From: a virus
Strand: one strand, 5' to 3'
Virus record (IMG/VR): IMGVR_UViG_3300017782_000135
Span: 1-29,221 of that record
Length of the DNA: 29,221 nt
Shown here: positions 1-6,464 of the stretch, in pieces
Layout of the letters: every line of letters begins with the position of its first letter
Position numbering within the stretch: position 1 is the stretch's first letter
Translations under genes and position numbers: made by a program
The notes under the pieces: model-generated
Database searches by the model: none
The model's input: the letters and a program-made list of their open reading frames with translations, nothing else
Told to the model about the DNA's origin: nothing

Positions 1-1
1 C

Positions 2-310
2 CATAGGGATACATTTAATTATGCATCATTTAGTGAAGGTGAGAAACAGAGGATTGATCTATCCCTACTATTTACTTGGAGACAAATTGCCAAGCTCAAA
101 AATAGTGCAGCGACCAATCTACTAATTCTCGATGAAACCTTTGATAGTAGTTTAGATGTAGATGGTGTTGAGAATCTAACTAAGATCTTACAGACATTAG
201 AAGATGGTACCAATGTCTTTATTATCTCCCATAAAGGTGATATACTTGAAAACAAATTTAGAAGCAAGATTGAGTTCTTTAAATCCAAAAACTTTTCTAA
301 AATCGCATAA
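2..310 (+). CDS. 46: gp46-like recombination endonuclease subunit (SMC/Rad50-type ATPase), 3' end only
   Basis: C-terminal 102 residues of an ABC/SMC-type ATPase; the gene is cut by the window edge. The signature FSEGEKQRIDLSLL is followed by a Walker B strand LLILDETFDSSLD and an H-loop-like IISHK, the order found in the C-terminal ATPase lobe of Rad50/SbcC and T4 gp46. In T4, gp46 pairs with the Mre11-like nuclease gp47 to resect DNA ends for recombination-dependent replication. Its position just upstream of clamp and clamp-loader genes matches the T4 45-46 neighbourhood. The family is clear; gp46 rather than another SMC-like protein is inferred from the context. Confidence 0.9.
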   Translation, partial: HRDTFNYASFSEGEKQRIDLSLLFTWRQIAKLKNSAATNLLILDETFDSSLDVDGVENLTKILQTLEDGTNVFIISHKGDILENKFRSKIEFFKSKNFSKIA

Positions 311-318
311 AATATTTG

Positions 319-347
319 TTTACATTTAGAGCTTAGTGTGATATAAT
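319..347 (+). promoter_or_regulatory. sigma70-like promoter for the tRNA/small-ORF block
   Basis: TTTACA (319-324), a 17-bp spacer and TATAAT (342-347) with an extended TGTGA upstream of the -10. It lies in the gap after gp46 and ahead of the GTG-started gene at 380, and should also serve the two tRNAs. It matches the other promoters of this type in the window almost exactly. Confidence 0.85.
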
Positions 348-379
348 ACATATATTAAATAAAAGAAGGAGTCACATTC

Positions 380-616
380 GTGGCCAAAAACCGATTCGAC
401 CTAGAAGCTGCCATTATGGAAGCTTGGACCACATGCGAAGATATTGATCTAATTTATCATAATACAGATAATTTAGAATTAAATGCTAAAGACTGTGATA
501 ATTTACAAAATCAATTACTTGGTTTACGTTATATCACAGACTTACGATTTAACAAGTTATGGAGCATATTTGAATATATGGTTGAATCGGGCAAACTAGA
601 CCCAAAAGAAGATTAA
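380..616 (+). CDS. hypothetical small acidic phage protein
   Basis: A 78-aa protein with no recognised domain. It starts with GTG at 380, chosen because AAGGAG (366-371) sits eight bases upstream and no better ATG follows. It is acidic and predicted largely helical, with no membrane segment or signal peptide. It is the first gene behind the promoter at 319-347 and is followed seven bases later by tRNA-Arg. Small genes of this type are common beside phage tRNAs, but I cannot assign a function. Confidence 0.75.
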   Translation: MAKNRFDLEAAIMEAWTTCEDIDLIYHNTDNLELNAKDCDNLQNQLLGLRYITDLRFNKLWSIFEYMVESGKLDPKED

Positions 617-623
617 AGTTTAT

Positions 624-700
624 GCGCCCTTAGCTCAGCAGGATAGAGCAACGGTCTTCTAAACCGTAGGTCGGAGGTTCGAATCCTCCAGGGCGCGCCA
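624..700 (+). tRNA. tRNA-Arg(TCT)
   Basis: Full cloverleaf. The acceptor stem is GCGCCCT/AGGGCGC; the D-arm contains AGCTCAGC; the anticodon stem ACGGT/ACCGT encloses loop CTTCTAA with anticodon TCT at 658-660; the T-arm is GGAGG-TTCGAAT-CCTCC. The discriminator G and CCA are encoded (697-700). It reads AGA, a frequent arginine codon in many genes of this window, so it probably supplements the host tRNA pool. Co-transcribed with its flanking ORFs from 319-347. Confidence 0.97.
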
Positions 701-714
701 ATATAGGAAAGAAA

Positions 715-918
715 ATGTTATACTGCGATTATGTATTTGAATTACTACCAGATGGATCTATTTTACTAGATAAGGAATTACCACTGGATCATTTAAAATC
801 CCTTAACTTATGGGATGTATTTGTTTTAACAGAGACCGAATCTGGCCAACTCTTGTTAAAACGAGTTGATCAAAAAGAAGAGCAATTTGAACCACATCAA
901 TTAGAACTAGACATTTAA
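715..918 (+). CDS. hypothetical small protein between two tRNA genes
   Basis: A 67-aa protein starting at ATG 715 behind an AGGAAAG-type ribosome site (about 704-710). The pattern of a GS-I-L-D segment, then LNLWDVFVLTE and GQLLLKRV, loosely recalls the short beta-rich AbrB-like proteins common in T4-like phages, but the match is weak and I do not claim DNA binding. No membrane segment. It occupies the whole gap between tRNA-Arg and tRNA-Leu, so all three should lie on one transcript. Confidence 0.7.
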   Translation: MLYCDYVFELLPDGSILLDKELPLDHLKSLNLWDVFVLTETESGQLLLKRVDQKEEQFEPHQLELDI

Positions 919-924
919 CAAATT

Positions 925-1010
925 GCCTGGGTGGTGGAATAGGTATACACACAAGACTTAAAATCTTGCGCCATATCGGCTTGAGGGTTCGAGTCCCTCC
1001 CCAGGCACCA
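925..1010 (+). tRNA. tRNA-Leu(TAA)
   Basis: A class II tRNA with a long variable arm. Acceptor GCCTGGG/CCCAGGC, D-arm with TGGTGGAATAGGT, anticodon stem CAAGA/TCTTG with anticodon TAA at 959-961, a variable arm around 969-984, and T-arm GAGGG-TTCGAGT-CCCTC. CCA is encoded (1008-1010). It decodes UUA, expected to be heavily used in an AT-rich phage. Confidence 0.97.
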
Positions 1011-1028
1011 ATATAGAAAGAGAGTAAA

Positions 1029-1208
1029 ATGAGTAAAGAAAAGACAGACGATTTTGTAGTATGGACACTTAAGCCAGATTATGATAATGCTATTATTACA
1101 GAAAGTGACATTGGTTACTATAAGAAGATGAAAAATATTGATAGGACTGCTTCAGTTGTTTTAAAGCAATCAGATGGTACGCTCCGAGATGTATTCTGGG
1201 CTGAATAG
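1029..1208 (+). CDS. hypothetical 59-aa protein
   Basis: Short ORF starting at ATG 1029 after a purine-rich AAAGAGAG stretch. The protein is charged and soluble, ends in FWAE, and shows no domain I recognise. It directly follows tRNA-Leu in the same direction and ends before the promoter region of the VWA gene, so it is probably the last member of the tRNA operon. Support is its intact frame, the gap-filling position and the purine-rich leader; function unknown. Confidence 0.6.
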   Translation: MSKEKTDDFVVWTLKPDYDNAIITESDIGYYKKMKNIDRTASVVLKQSDGTLRDVFWAE

Positions 1209-1249
1209 CCCTTATAACCAAAATGTGTGACAAATATGTTACATATTCC

Positions 1250-1328
1250 AAAATAATATAAGAAAATACGCAAAAAGTGCAATTATTTTCACTTAGCGTG
1301 TTTACAAATATGCTCAGTGTGATATAAT
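1250..1328 (+). repeat. promoter-upstream repeat, copy A
   Basis: First of three dispersed copies of an AT-rich element that ends in a sigma70-like promoter (others at 3534-3610 and 26629-26696). The 18-base core AAAAAGTGCAATTATTTT (1272-1289) is identical in all three. In this copy AAGTG and CACTT form an inverted repeat around a 10-nt spacer (1275-1294). A constant GCGTG abuts the -35 box. Copies A and B are also identical from -35 through -10. Confidence 0.85.
1301..1328 (+). promoter_or_regulatory. sigma70-like promoter of the VWA/HExxH gene
   Basis: TTTACA (1301-1306), a 16-bp spacer, and TATAAT (1323-1328) with extended -10 TGTGA. The start codon at 1352 follows with AAGGAG at 1341-1346. 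The -35 to -10 stretch is identical to that of the promoter at 3583-3610, which implies co-regulation with the AAA+ gene. Confidence 0.9.
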
Positions 1329-1351
1329 GGTACCATAAATAAGGAGTGTAT

Positions 1352-3496
1352 ATGATTAATTATTCAAATTCAATGTTGCCGAAATTACTCGCTAAAGAGA
1401 ATATTACGGTTCAACATGGTAACTACAAGACGGCATGGTTTGATGTCAAAGACAGGGTCCTAGGTCTTCCTCTTTGGAAAGACATGGGCAAAGATGTCTA
1501 TGATTTATTAATAGGCCATGAAGTCGGTCATGCACTAAACACACCGTATGAAGGTTGGCACGACAGCCCTGAAAAACTGAAAGGTTGCCCTAGGTCATAT
1601 ATTAATGTTGTTGAAGATGCAAGAATCGAGAGAATGGTAAAATCAAGTTACCCCGGTTTAGTTGCATCATTCCAAAGAGGTTATAAAAAGTTATATGACA
1701 ATGAGTTCTTCGGACCTATCAATAAAGTTGATTGGGACCAAGTAAAGCTTATTGATAAAATTAATCTAAAAGCTAAAATAGGTCAGTTAATAGACGTTCC
1801 TTTTACAGATGAGGAATGGGTTTACATGGATAGAGCTAACAAAACTGAGACCTTTGAAGAGGTTGTTCAGTTGGTTAAAGACATTCTTTCTTGGACCCAA
1901 GAGAATCAAGAAGAACTAATTAAAAAGCCTGAGCCAAAAACTGACGATACTGAAGAGCCAGAAATCAAAAACAATCAAGAAGATGCCGACCAAGGGCATG
2001 ATGATTACCAAGAGGAAGAGGAAGAAAAAGAATCCAATGAGGAAGAAAATTCACAATCTTCTGATGTGGAAGAAATAGAAGGTGATTCAGAAGAATCTGA
2101 AGAACCAGTTTATTCTGCAGAACCTGAACATCAAGAAGCCGATGTTTCTATTACAGACGAGGCATTTAGGGCTAAAGAATCTTCTTTGTTGGACGGAGAT
2201 GTACAAGGCAAACAGAAAGCAGTAATCAAGCCAATCGACAAATCAATTGCATCTAAAGTTGTATCAACATATAAAGAACTTAAAGAGTCAAGACAAAAAA
2301 GACTCGATGAATGTTTGTATAGTGAACAGAAATATGCAACATGGAGTTTGCCTGATTACGGTTTTAATGCGTATATCAGCGGAGTCAAGAAATCAGTTAA
2401 CTTTGCTGTTAAGGAATTTGAACAAAGAAAAGCTGCTTACCAATATCAAAGAGCTACTACAGCCAAGACGGGTGAAATTAATGTAAATGCACTATGGTCA
2501 TATAAAACCAATGATGATATTTTTCTTAAGGCGACAAGACTTGCAGATGCTAAGTCTCACGGTATGATGATGCTCATTGATTACTCTGGTTCAATGTCTG
2601 GTTCCATGAAATATGTTATGGATCAAGTTATTCACACAGTTATGTTTTGTAAGGCAGTAAACATTCCATTTGAGGTTTACGGATTTACTTCAACTAATCC
2701 TAAATTACATTGGGAACTAATGAGAAATATGCCCGGCCACATTGATATGGACGAATTATCAATGCCTCTTGTAATCTCTTCTGAATTAAAGAAGGCTGAA
2801 TTTATGGAAGCCTTGAAGTGGTTATATCAGAGAGTTGCCCCATCAGAGGGTTGGTACGAAGATTCAATCAAGGCTAAAGAAGAAGATTGGGGTTCCACTC
2901 CTCTTAATCAAGCTCTTATTATTGCAGAAGATCTAATTAAGAAATTTAAAAGAAAACATCAAGTTCAGAAAATGAATTTTGTTACTTTTACAGATGGTGA
3001 CGCGAACAGAATCTCAGTCCATCAGGACCCAAGAGCTGACATTCACACACCTTATAACAGCGGCCTAAAAATTAATGTTGGTGGTAAGTGGGTAACAACA
3101 GAGAGCTCAAACTCTAAAACAGTTACTGATGCAATCTTATCTCATATTTCTAAATTGCACGATACAAATAATATCGGATTCTTTATGGCTGAAGGTTCAG
3201 ACTGGAAGTGGAGACTGAGAGACATTGCATACTCTACCAACAAATACTGGGATGAAGCTTCGAAGGAATGGGCAAAAGAATACAGAAATAATAAGTGTGT
3301 CCATATAGAAAACATCTACGGATATAATGATTATTACATGGTTAAAGCTGGAAAGGGTCTGTCTGCTCAATCAGAAGACTTTGAGATTGCTGAGGATGCA
3401 TCAAATAATCAGATAGGTACTGCCTTTAGAAAACACGCCAAAGGCAAGAAATTAAACAAAGTCTTAATGACTAAATTCGGTAAGGCGGTAGCTTAA
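1352..3496 (+). CDS. CobT-like VWA-domain protein with N-terminal HExxH motif
   Basis: A 714-aa protein with three parts. The N-terminal region carries HEVGH at residues 56-60 and a downstream VVEDARIE (Glu88 a possible third zinc ligand), the layout of gluzincin-type metallopeptidases. A very acidic low-complexity linker runs from roughly residue 190 to 270. The C-terminal half is a von Willebrand A domain with MIDAS motif DYSGS (Asp410, Ser412, Ser414) and a later FTDGD. CobT-type chelatase subunits share the acidic-linker-plus-VWA plan and work with a MoxR/CobS AAA+ partner, which is the next gene. ATG 1352 is preferred over GTG 1346 because the GTG overlaps the AAGGAG ribosome site. A true cobalt-chelation role is doubtful; peptidase activity is inferred from the motif only. 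Confidence 0.8.
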   Translation: MINYSNSMLPKLLAKENITVQHGNYKTAWFDVKDRVLGLPLWKDMGKDVYDLLIGHEVGHALNTPYEGWHDSPEKLKGCPRSYINVVEDARIERMVKSSYPGLVASFQRGYKKLYDNEFFGPINKVDWDQVKLIDKINLKAKIGQLIDVPFTDEEWVYMDRANKTETFEEVVQLVKDILSWTQENQEELIKKPEPKTDDTEEPEIKNNQEDADQGHDDYQEEEEEKESNEEENSQSSDVEEIEGDSEESEEPVYSAEPEHQEADVSITDEAFRAKESSLLDGDVQGKQKAVIKPIDKSIASKVVSTYKELKESRQKRLDECLYSEQKYATWSLPDYGFNAYISGVKKSVNFAVKEFEQRKAAYQYQRATTAKTGEINVNALWSYKTNDDIFLKATRLADAKSHGMMMLIDYSGSMSGSMKYVMDQVIHTVMFCKAVNIPFEVYGFTSTNPKLHWELMRNMPGHIDMDELSMPLVISSELKKAEFMEALKWLYQRVAPSEGWYEDSIKAKEEDWGSTPLNQALIIAEDLIKKFKRKHQVQKMNFVTFTDGDANRISVHQDPRADIHTPYNSGLKINVGGKWVTTESSNSKTVTDAILSHISKLHDTNNIGFFMAEGSDWKWRLRDIAYSTNKYWDEASKEWAKEYRNNKCVHIENIYGYNDYYMVKAGKGLSAQSEDFEIAEDASNNQIGTAFRKHAKGKKLNKVLMTKFGKAVA

Positions 3497-3504
3497 TTAA
3501 TATG

Positions 3505-3530
3505 GTTATAAAGGATATGTGGTTTATAAC
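3505..3530 (+). other. AT-rich inverted repeat after the VWA gene
   Basis: GTTATAAA (3505-3512) and TTTATAAC (3523-3530) are perfect 8-base inverted arms around a 10-nt loop, starting eight bases after the stop codon. There is no T-run after it, so it is a poor intrinsic terminator; mRNA 3'-end protection or a protein site are alternatives. A weaker GTTATA/TATAAC pair lies just before repeat copy C (around 26603-26628). Confidence 0.45.
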
Positions 3531-3533
3531 AAC

Positions 3534-3610
3534 AAAATATAAGAAAAGCGTACAAAAAGTGCAATTATTTTACATAAGCGTGTTTACAAATATGCTCAGT
3601 GTGATATAAT
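3534..3610 (+). repeat. promoter-upstream repeat, copy B
   Basis: Second copy of the element. The shared 18-base core is at 3554-3571 and GCGTG at 3578-3582, followed by a -35 to -10 segment identical to copy A. It differs from A and C just after the core, where TTTTCACT is TTTTACAT, so the AAGTG/CACTT inverted repeat is broken in this copy. Confidence 0.85.
3583..3610 (+). promoter_or_regulatory. sigma70-like promoter of the CobS-like AAA+ gene
   Basis: TTTACA (3583-3588), a 16-bp spacer, and TATAAT (3605-3610) with TGTGA ahead of the -10. Base-for-base the same as the promoter at 1301-1328. Confidence 0.9.
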
Positions 3611-3644
3611 ATACATATAAATTAATGAAGGAGTGAATTATATT

Positions 3645-4790
3645 ATGAATAACGTGAAAATTTCAACACAAAACATCGTCAAGAAATTGGCAGAACAATA
3701 TCCGGATCAAACAGAGTTCAGGAAGAACCTGATTGTTTCCGCGGCCGAATCTCTTGGCTATAAAGGATCCGATTGGTATCCTCTTTGCGACGCAGAGAAT
3801 AGGGTCAAGATCGGTACATACGATCTCAGTGCAATGATTATCCCACTTAGGGATTCCATCACTGAATCATCAACCACACAGGCTAATACGGCTCTATCAA
3901 TGCAGTCTATTGTAAACCAAGAAAGGTCTATGGCAAAAGTTGATTCAACCTTTGTACCATGGGGTTCATATTCTGATTTGGTAAAAATTATTAAATCAGA
4001 AATGTTTTATCCTACATACATTTCAGGTCTATCAGGAAACGGTAAAACCTTCATGGTAGAACAAGCGGCAGCTAAGCTCAATAGAGAGTTTATTAGAGTT
4101 CAGATTAACCCAGAAACAGACGAGGACGATTTACTTGGTGGATTCAGACTTATTAATGGAGAAACTGTATTCTCTAAAGGTCCAGTGCTTAAGGCAATGG
4201 AGAACGGCGCAATCTTATTGCTCGATGAAATTGATAGAGCTACAAATAAAATTATGTGTTTGCAAGGTATACTTGAAGGTAAACCTGTTGTGGTTAAAAA
4301 GACAGGTGAAACAATTTCTCCAGCGACTGGATTTAATGTTATAGCCACAGCCAACACCAAAGGTAAGGGCTCAGAAGATGGCAGATTTACCGCGGCCACA
4401 ATTATTGATGACGCTTTCCTTGAAAGATTCACAGTGGCAATTGACCAGAAATTCCCATCGGTCTCTATTGAAAAGAAAATCGTAGGGAAACATATGGACA
4501 AGTTTGGTAAAACAGACGAGGAATTTGCAGATAAACTTGTTACCTGGGCCGATATTATCAGAAAAACTTTTTATGATGATGGCGTAGATGAAGTTATTTC
4601 AACCAGAAGGTTGTGTCACATTGTCCAGACTTATTCTATCTTTGGAGACAAGATGAAGTCTATTGACCTATGTATCGCAAGATTTGATGATGATACTAAG
4701 GCGGCTTTCCTTGATCTTTACACTAAGGTAGATGATGGTGTAATTACTAATGAAACAACAACTGAGGAAAACAATGAAGCAAACTTCTAA
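3645..4790 (+). CDS. cobS: CobS/MoxR-like AAA+ ATPase
   Basis: A 381-aa AAA+ protein. Walker A is GLSGNGKT (residues 128-135), Walker B ILLLDEID (190-197), a sensor-1-like IATANT follows, and then the DDAFLERF segment typical of the MoxR/CobS clade. T4-like marine phages commonly carry this gene annotated cobS, after the ATPase subunit of aerobic cobaltochelatase. Here it follows a VWA-domain gene, the usual partner of MoxR-type ATPases, so the pair may be a remodelling machine acting on a protein. ATG 3645 is chosen because the upstream GTG 3633 overlaps the AAGGAG site. Its 3' end overlaps the next gene by 17 bases. The symbol follows phage usage and does not imply cobalamin synthesis. Confidence 0.85.
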   Translation: MNNVKISTQNIVKKLAEQYPDQTEFRKNLIVSAAESLGYKGSDWYPLCDAENRVKIGTYDLSAMIIPLRDSITESSTTQANTALSMQSIVNQERSMAKVDSTFVPWGSYSDLVKIIKSEMFYPTYISGLSGNGKTFMVEQAAAKLNREFIRVQINPETDEDDLLGGFRLINGETVFSKGPVLKAMENGAILLLDEIDRATNKIMCLQGILEGKPVVVKKTGETISPATGFNVIATANTKGKGSEDGRFTAATIIDDAFLERFTVAIDQKFPSVSIEKKIVGKHMDKFGKTDEEFADKLVTWADIIRKTFYDDGVDEVISTRRLCHIVQTYSIFGDKMKSIDLCIARFDDDTKAAFLDLYTKVDDGVITNETTTEENNEANF

Positions 4791-5070
4791 TCCTGATTAC
4801 AAATTTAATGAGGGAGCTCTGATTAAAGAGCTCCACTCGTACATAGATTCAACCTATAATGCACATTATGGTCAAGGTGGACTCCAATCAAGTGAGGTCA
4901 TTATTGATAGAGGTCACGGGCTGGGATTCTTTCTCGGCAACGTTGATAAGTATAATGCTCGTTATGGGAAGAAGGGCGATACTCCAGCAGAGTGGCGCAA
5001 AGACCTGATGAAGGTTTTACATTATGGACTACTTGCGCTCTATGAGCATGATAGAACTAATGGTGAATGA
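4774..5070 (+). CDS. DUF3310-like small protein
   Basis: A 98-aa protein. The segment from about residue 38, with GLGFFLGNVDKYNARYGKKG, and the later WRKDLMKVLHYGLLAL resemble DUF3310 proteins, small phage proteins with the pattern LGN--KY--R-G-K----DL-KA-WYL. Their biochemical role is not firmly known. ATG 4774 has GAGG at 4764-4767 and overlaps the end of the AAA+ gene, so translation is probably coupled. It is the last gene before the clamp promoter. Confidence 0.6.
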   Translation: MKQTSNPDYKFNEGALIKELHSYIDSTYNAHYGQGGLQSSEVIIDRGHGLGFFLGNVDKYNARYGKKGDTPAEWRKDLMKVLHYGLLALYEHDRTNGE

Positions 5071-5083
5071 TTACAAAAAGTGG

Positions 5084-5112
5084 TTTACAAACACTGCTTT
5101 TTATGATATAAT
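5084..5112 (+). promoter_or_regulatory. sigma70-like promoter of gp45
   Basis: TTTACA (5084-5089), a 17-bp spacer, and TATAAT (5107-5112) preceded by ATGA. AAAAAGTG (5075-5082) abuts the -35 and CACT lies at 5092-5095, so an AGTG/CACT inverted pair flanks the -35 and could be an operator. Confidence 0.85.
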
Positions 5113-5142
5113 ATACATATTAAAAAAATGGAGAAACGCATT

Positions 5143-5811
5143 ATGCAACTAAGTGAAGAAACACTTGCCCTATTACAAAACTTTGCCTCGATTAATCCGA
5201 ACATTGTTTTGAAACCAGGTCAAGAAATTAAAACTATTTCCGAGGCCAAGAATATTCTTGCAACAGCTTCGGTTGTCGAGGACTTTCCATCAGACCTAGG
5301 TATTTATGACCTTAATGAGTTCTTAAGTGTACTCAGTCTGATTGATAATCCAACTCTAAATTTTACAGAGAAATCTGTGAAAGTAAGTGGTACTGGAACA
5401 GGGGTAAATTATTACCTTGCTGAACCTAGTATCTTAACCGCTCCTGAAAGGGACATCACAATGCCAAACGCCGAGGTTACTGTTGAACTAACCGAAGAAA
5501 AACTTCTGAAGGCTAAAAAGGCAGCGTCAGTGCTTGGTCACTTGGATCTTGCTTTCGTTGGAAACGACGAAGGGATTTCTATTAAAGTGTTCGATCCTAA
5601 AGATGCTAGTGCAAATACATTTGACCTAGCTCTCGGAGAAAATACGACTGGGCAAACTTTTAGTTTCATCATGAACATTTCAAATCTGAAAATCATTGAT
5701 GGCGACTATGAAGTACAAATTTCATCAAAACTCATTTCAAAGTGGGTGAACAAAACTAAACCGGTAAGTTACTTTATTGCTTTGGAAAAAAGTTCAACGT
5801 TTGGTGTATAA
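5143..5811 (+). CDS. 45: gp45-like DNA polymerase sliding clamp
   Basis: A 222-aa homologue of the T4 processivity clamp (T4 gp45 is 228 aa). The N-terminus MQLSEETLALLQNFASIN aligns with the start of T4 gp45 (MKLSKDTTALLKNFATIN), which fixes the start at ATG 5143 rather than ATG 5128; GGAG at 5130-5133 fits as its ribosome site. The trimeric ring tethers gp43 to DNA and in T4 also activates late transcription with gp33 and gp55. The loader subunits gp44 and gp62 lie downstream. A late promoter overlaps its stop codon. Confidence 0.95.
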   Translation: MQLSEETLALLQNFASINPNIVLKPGQEIKTISEAKNILATASVVEDFPSDLGIYDLNEFLSVLSLIDNPTLNFTEKSVKVSGTGTGVNYYLAEPSILTAPERDITMPNAEVTVELTEEKLLKAKKAASVLGHLDLAFVGNDEGISIKVFDPKDASANTFDLALGENTTGQTFSFIMNISNLKIIDGDYEVQISSKLISKWVNKTKPVSYFIALEKSSTFGV

Positions 5812-5814
5812 ATA
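5807..5814 (+). promoter_or_regulatory. T4-type late promoter
   Basis: TATAAATA, the exact T4 late -10 consensus recognised by gp55-type sigma, overlapping the TAA stop of gp45 and 29 bases before the next start codon. No sigma70-like -35 box is present upstream. It probably drives the 86-aa gene late in infection. Confidence 0.7.
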
Positions 5815-5842
5815 ATATATTAATTAGCTAATGGAGAATATT

Positions 5843-6103
5843 ATGTCAGAAGATGTAAACGCAACACAGGAAGCCCCAGTGGGTGAGCCTGTCCAACTTG
5901 GTCTACAAGATATCGCTACTATGGTACAAGTCATTGATATTGTATCGCGTAGAGGTGGTTTTGAAGGCCAAGAACTCGAAGCAATTGGAGGTTTGAGAAA
6001 CAGAATTGTAGCTTTCTTAAACGCAGCTGCACCTAAAGATGGCGAACAGCCTGAAGGTACAGTCCCAGTTGCAGAAGAGCCTTCCGTTCAAGAAGAAGGC
6101 TAG
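5843..6103 (+). CDS. hypothetical 86-aa protein of the clamp region, probably late
   Basis: ATG 5843 has GGAGA at 5833-5837; the upstream in-frame ATG at 5831 overlaps that site and is rejected. The protein has low-complexity acidic ends (EAPVGEPVQ near the N-terminus, PEGTVPVAEEPSVQEEG at the C-terminus) around a helical centre with IATMVQVIDIVSRRGGFEGQEL. Similar proteins next to gp45 occur in marine T4-like phages (recollection, not checked). The late promoter points to a virion or late role, unlike its replication neighbours. Function unknown. Confidence 0.75.
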   Translation: MSEDVNATQEAPVGEPVQLGLQDIATMVQVIDIVSRRGGFEGQELEAIGGLRNRIVAFLNAAAPKDGEQPEGTVPVAEEPSVQEEG

Positions 6104-6113
6104 AGTTGGGGAC

Positions 6114-6182
6114 GACTAGGGGGTCAAGGTTTCGCCGACCAGAACCCCCACAAACAGGCCAGTATGAAAAGGCCCCCTAGTC
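6114..6182 (+). ncRNA. GC-rich structured non-coding element
   Basis: A perfect 10-bp stem, GACTAGGGGG (6114-6123) with CCCCCTAGTC (6173-6182), encloses a 49-nt interior with smaller possible stems: GGTC/GACC (6122-6125 and 6137-6140) and GGCC/GGCC (6157-6160 and 6171-6174). An alternative local pairing GGGGGT/ACCCCC (6119-6124 with 6144-6149) excludes the long stem. No ORF with a ribosome site covers it and no T-run follows, so a simple terminator is unlikely. It lies between the 86-aa gene and the WYL_2-like gene. A related element occurs at 27307-27351. Confidence 0.55.
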
Positions 6183-6206
6183 ACATTTATTATTACAGGA
6201 ATTATT

Positions 6207-6464
6207 ATGCAAAAAAGTGAATTACAAAGCCTTATTAAGGCACTACAAGAAGGTATCGTATATGTTACCTTTACCAAAATCGGCTCCGGCGAAGTCCGCA
6301 GAATGGAGTCCACACTCAAACCCGAAATACTAAAAGAAGCAGGTATTGCTGCTACAGTAGAAAAAATCAGTCCTGAATCTGATCATGTTGCCGTATGGTG
6401 TCTTGATAAGACTGCATGGCGTTCTTTTCGAGTTGAAACTGTTACAGGTTGGGAGGTAGCATAA
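6207..6464 (+). CDS. WYL_2/Sm-like (DUF2693) small protein
   Basis: An 85-aa protein from ATG 6207 with CAGGA at 6196-6200. The segments VYVTFTKIGSGEVRRMESTL and VWCLDKTAWRSFRVETVTGW match my memory of the DUF2693/WYL_2 family, phage proteins with a predicted Sm-like SH3 beta-barrel, often adjacent to replication genes. Nucleic-acid or ligand binding is plausible but unproven. Its TAA overlaps the ATG of gp44 (TAATG), so the two are translationally coupled. The structured element upstream forms most of the preceding gap. Confidence 0.7.
   Translation: MQKSELQSLIKALQEGIVYVTFTKIGSGEVRRMESTLKPEILKEAGIAATVEKISPESDHVAVWCLDKTAWRSFRVETVTGWEVA

Noticed and set aside
19-351. Minus-strand open frame over the gp46 end
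   Set aside because: Antisense to a conserved ATPase C-terminus; it also crosses the promoter region, with no supporting signals.
1226-1243. TGTGAC-N6-GTTACA inverted repeat upstream of repeat A, resembling a CRP-type site
   Set aside because: Half-site spacing does not match the CRP consensus (TGTGA-N6-TCACA), it has a mismatch, and no counterpart occurs at the other two repeat copies.
4100-4501. Minus-strand frame inside the AAA+ gene
   Set aside because: Shadow of a strongly conserved Walker A/B coding region.
3645-4790. Reading the cobS-like gene as proof of phage cobalamin synthesis
   Set aside because: The MoxR/CobS clade is functionally broad, the neighbour is a VWA protein with HExxH, and no other cobalamin gene is present in the window.
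5071-5142. ATG 5128 as the gp45 start
   Set aside because: It overlaps the GGAG site used by ATG 5143, and the T4 N-terminus aligns with the later start.
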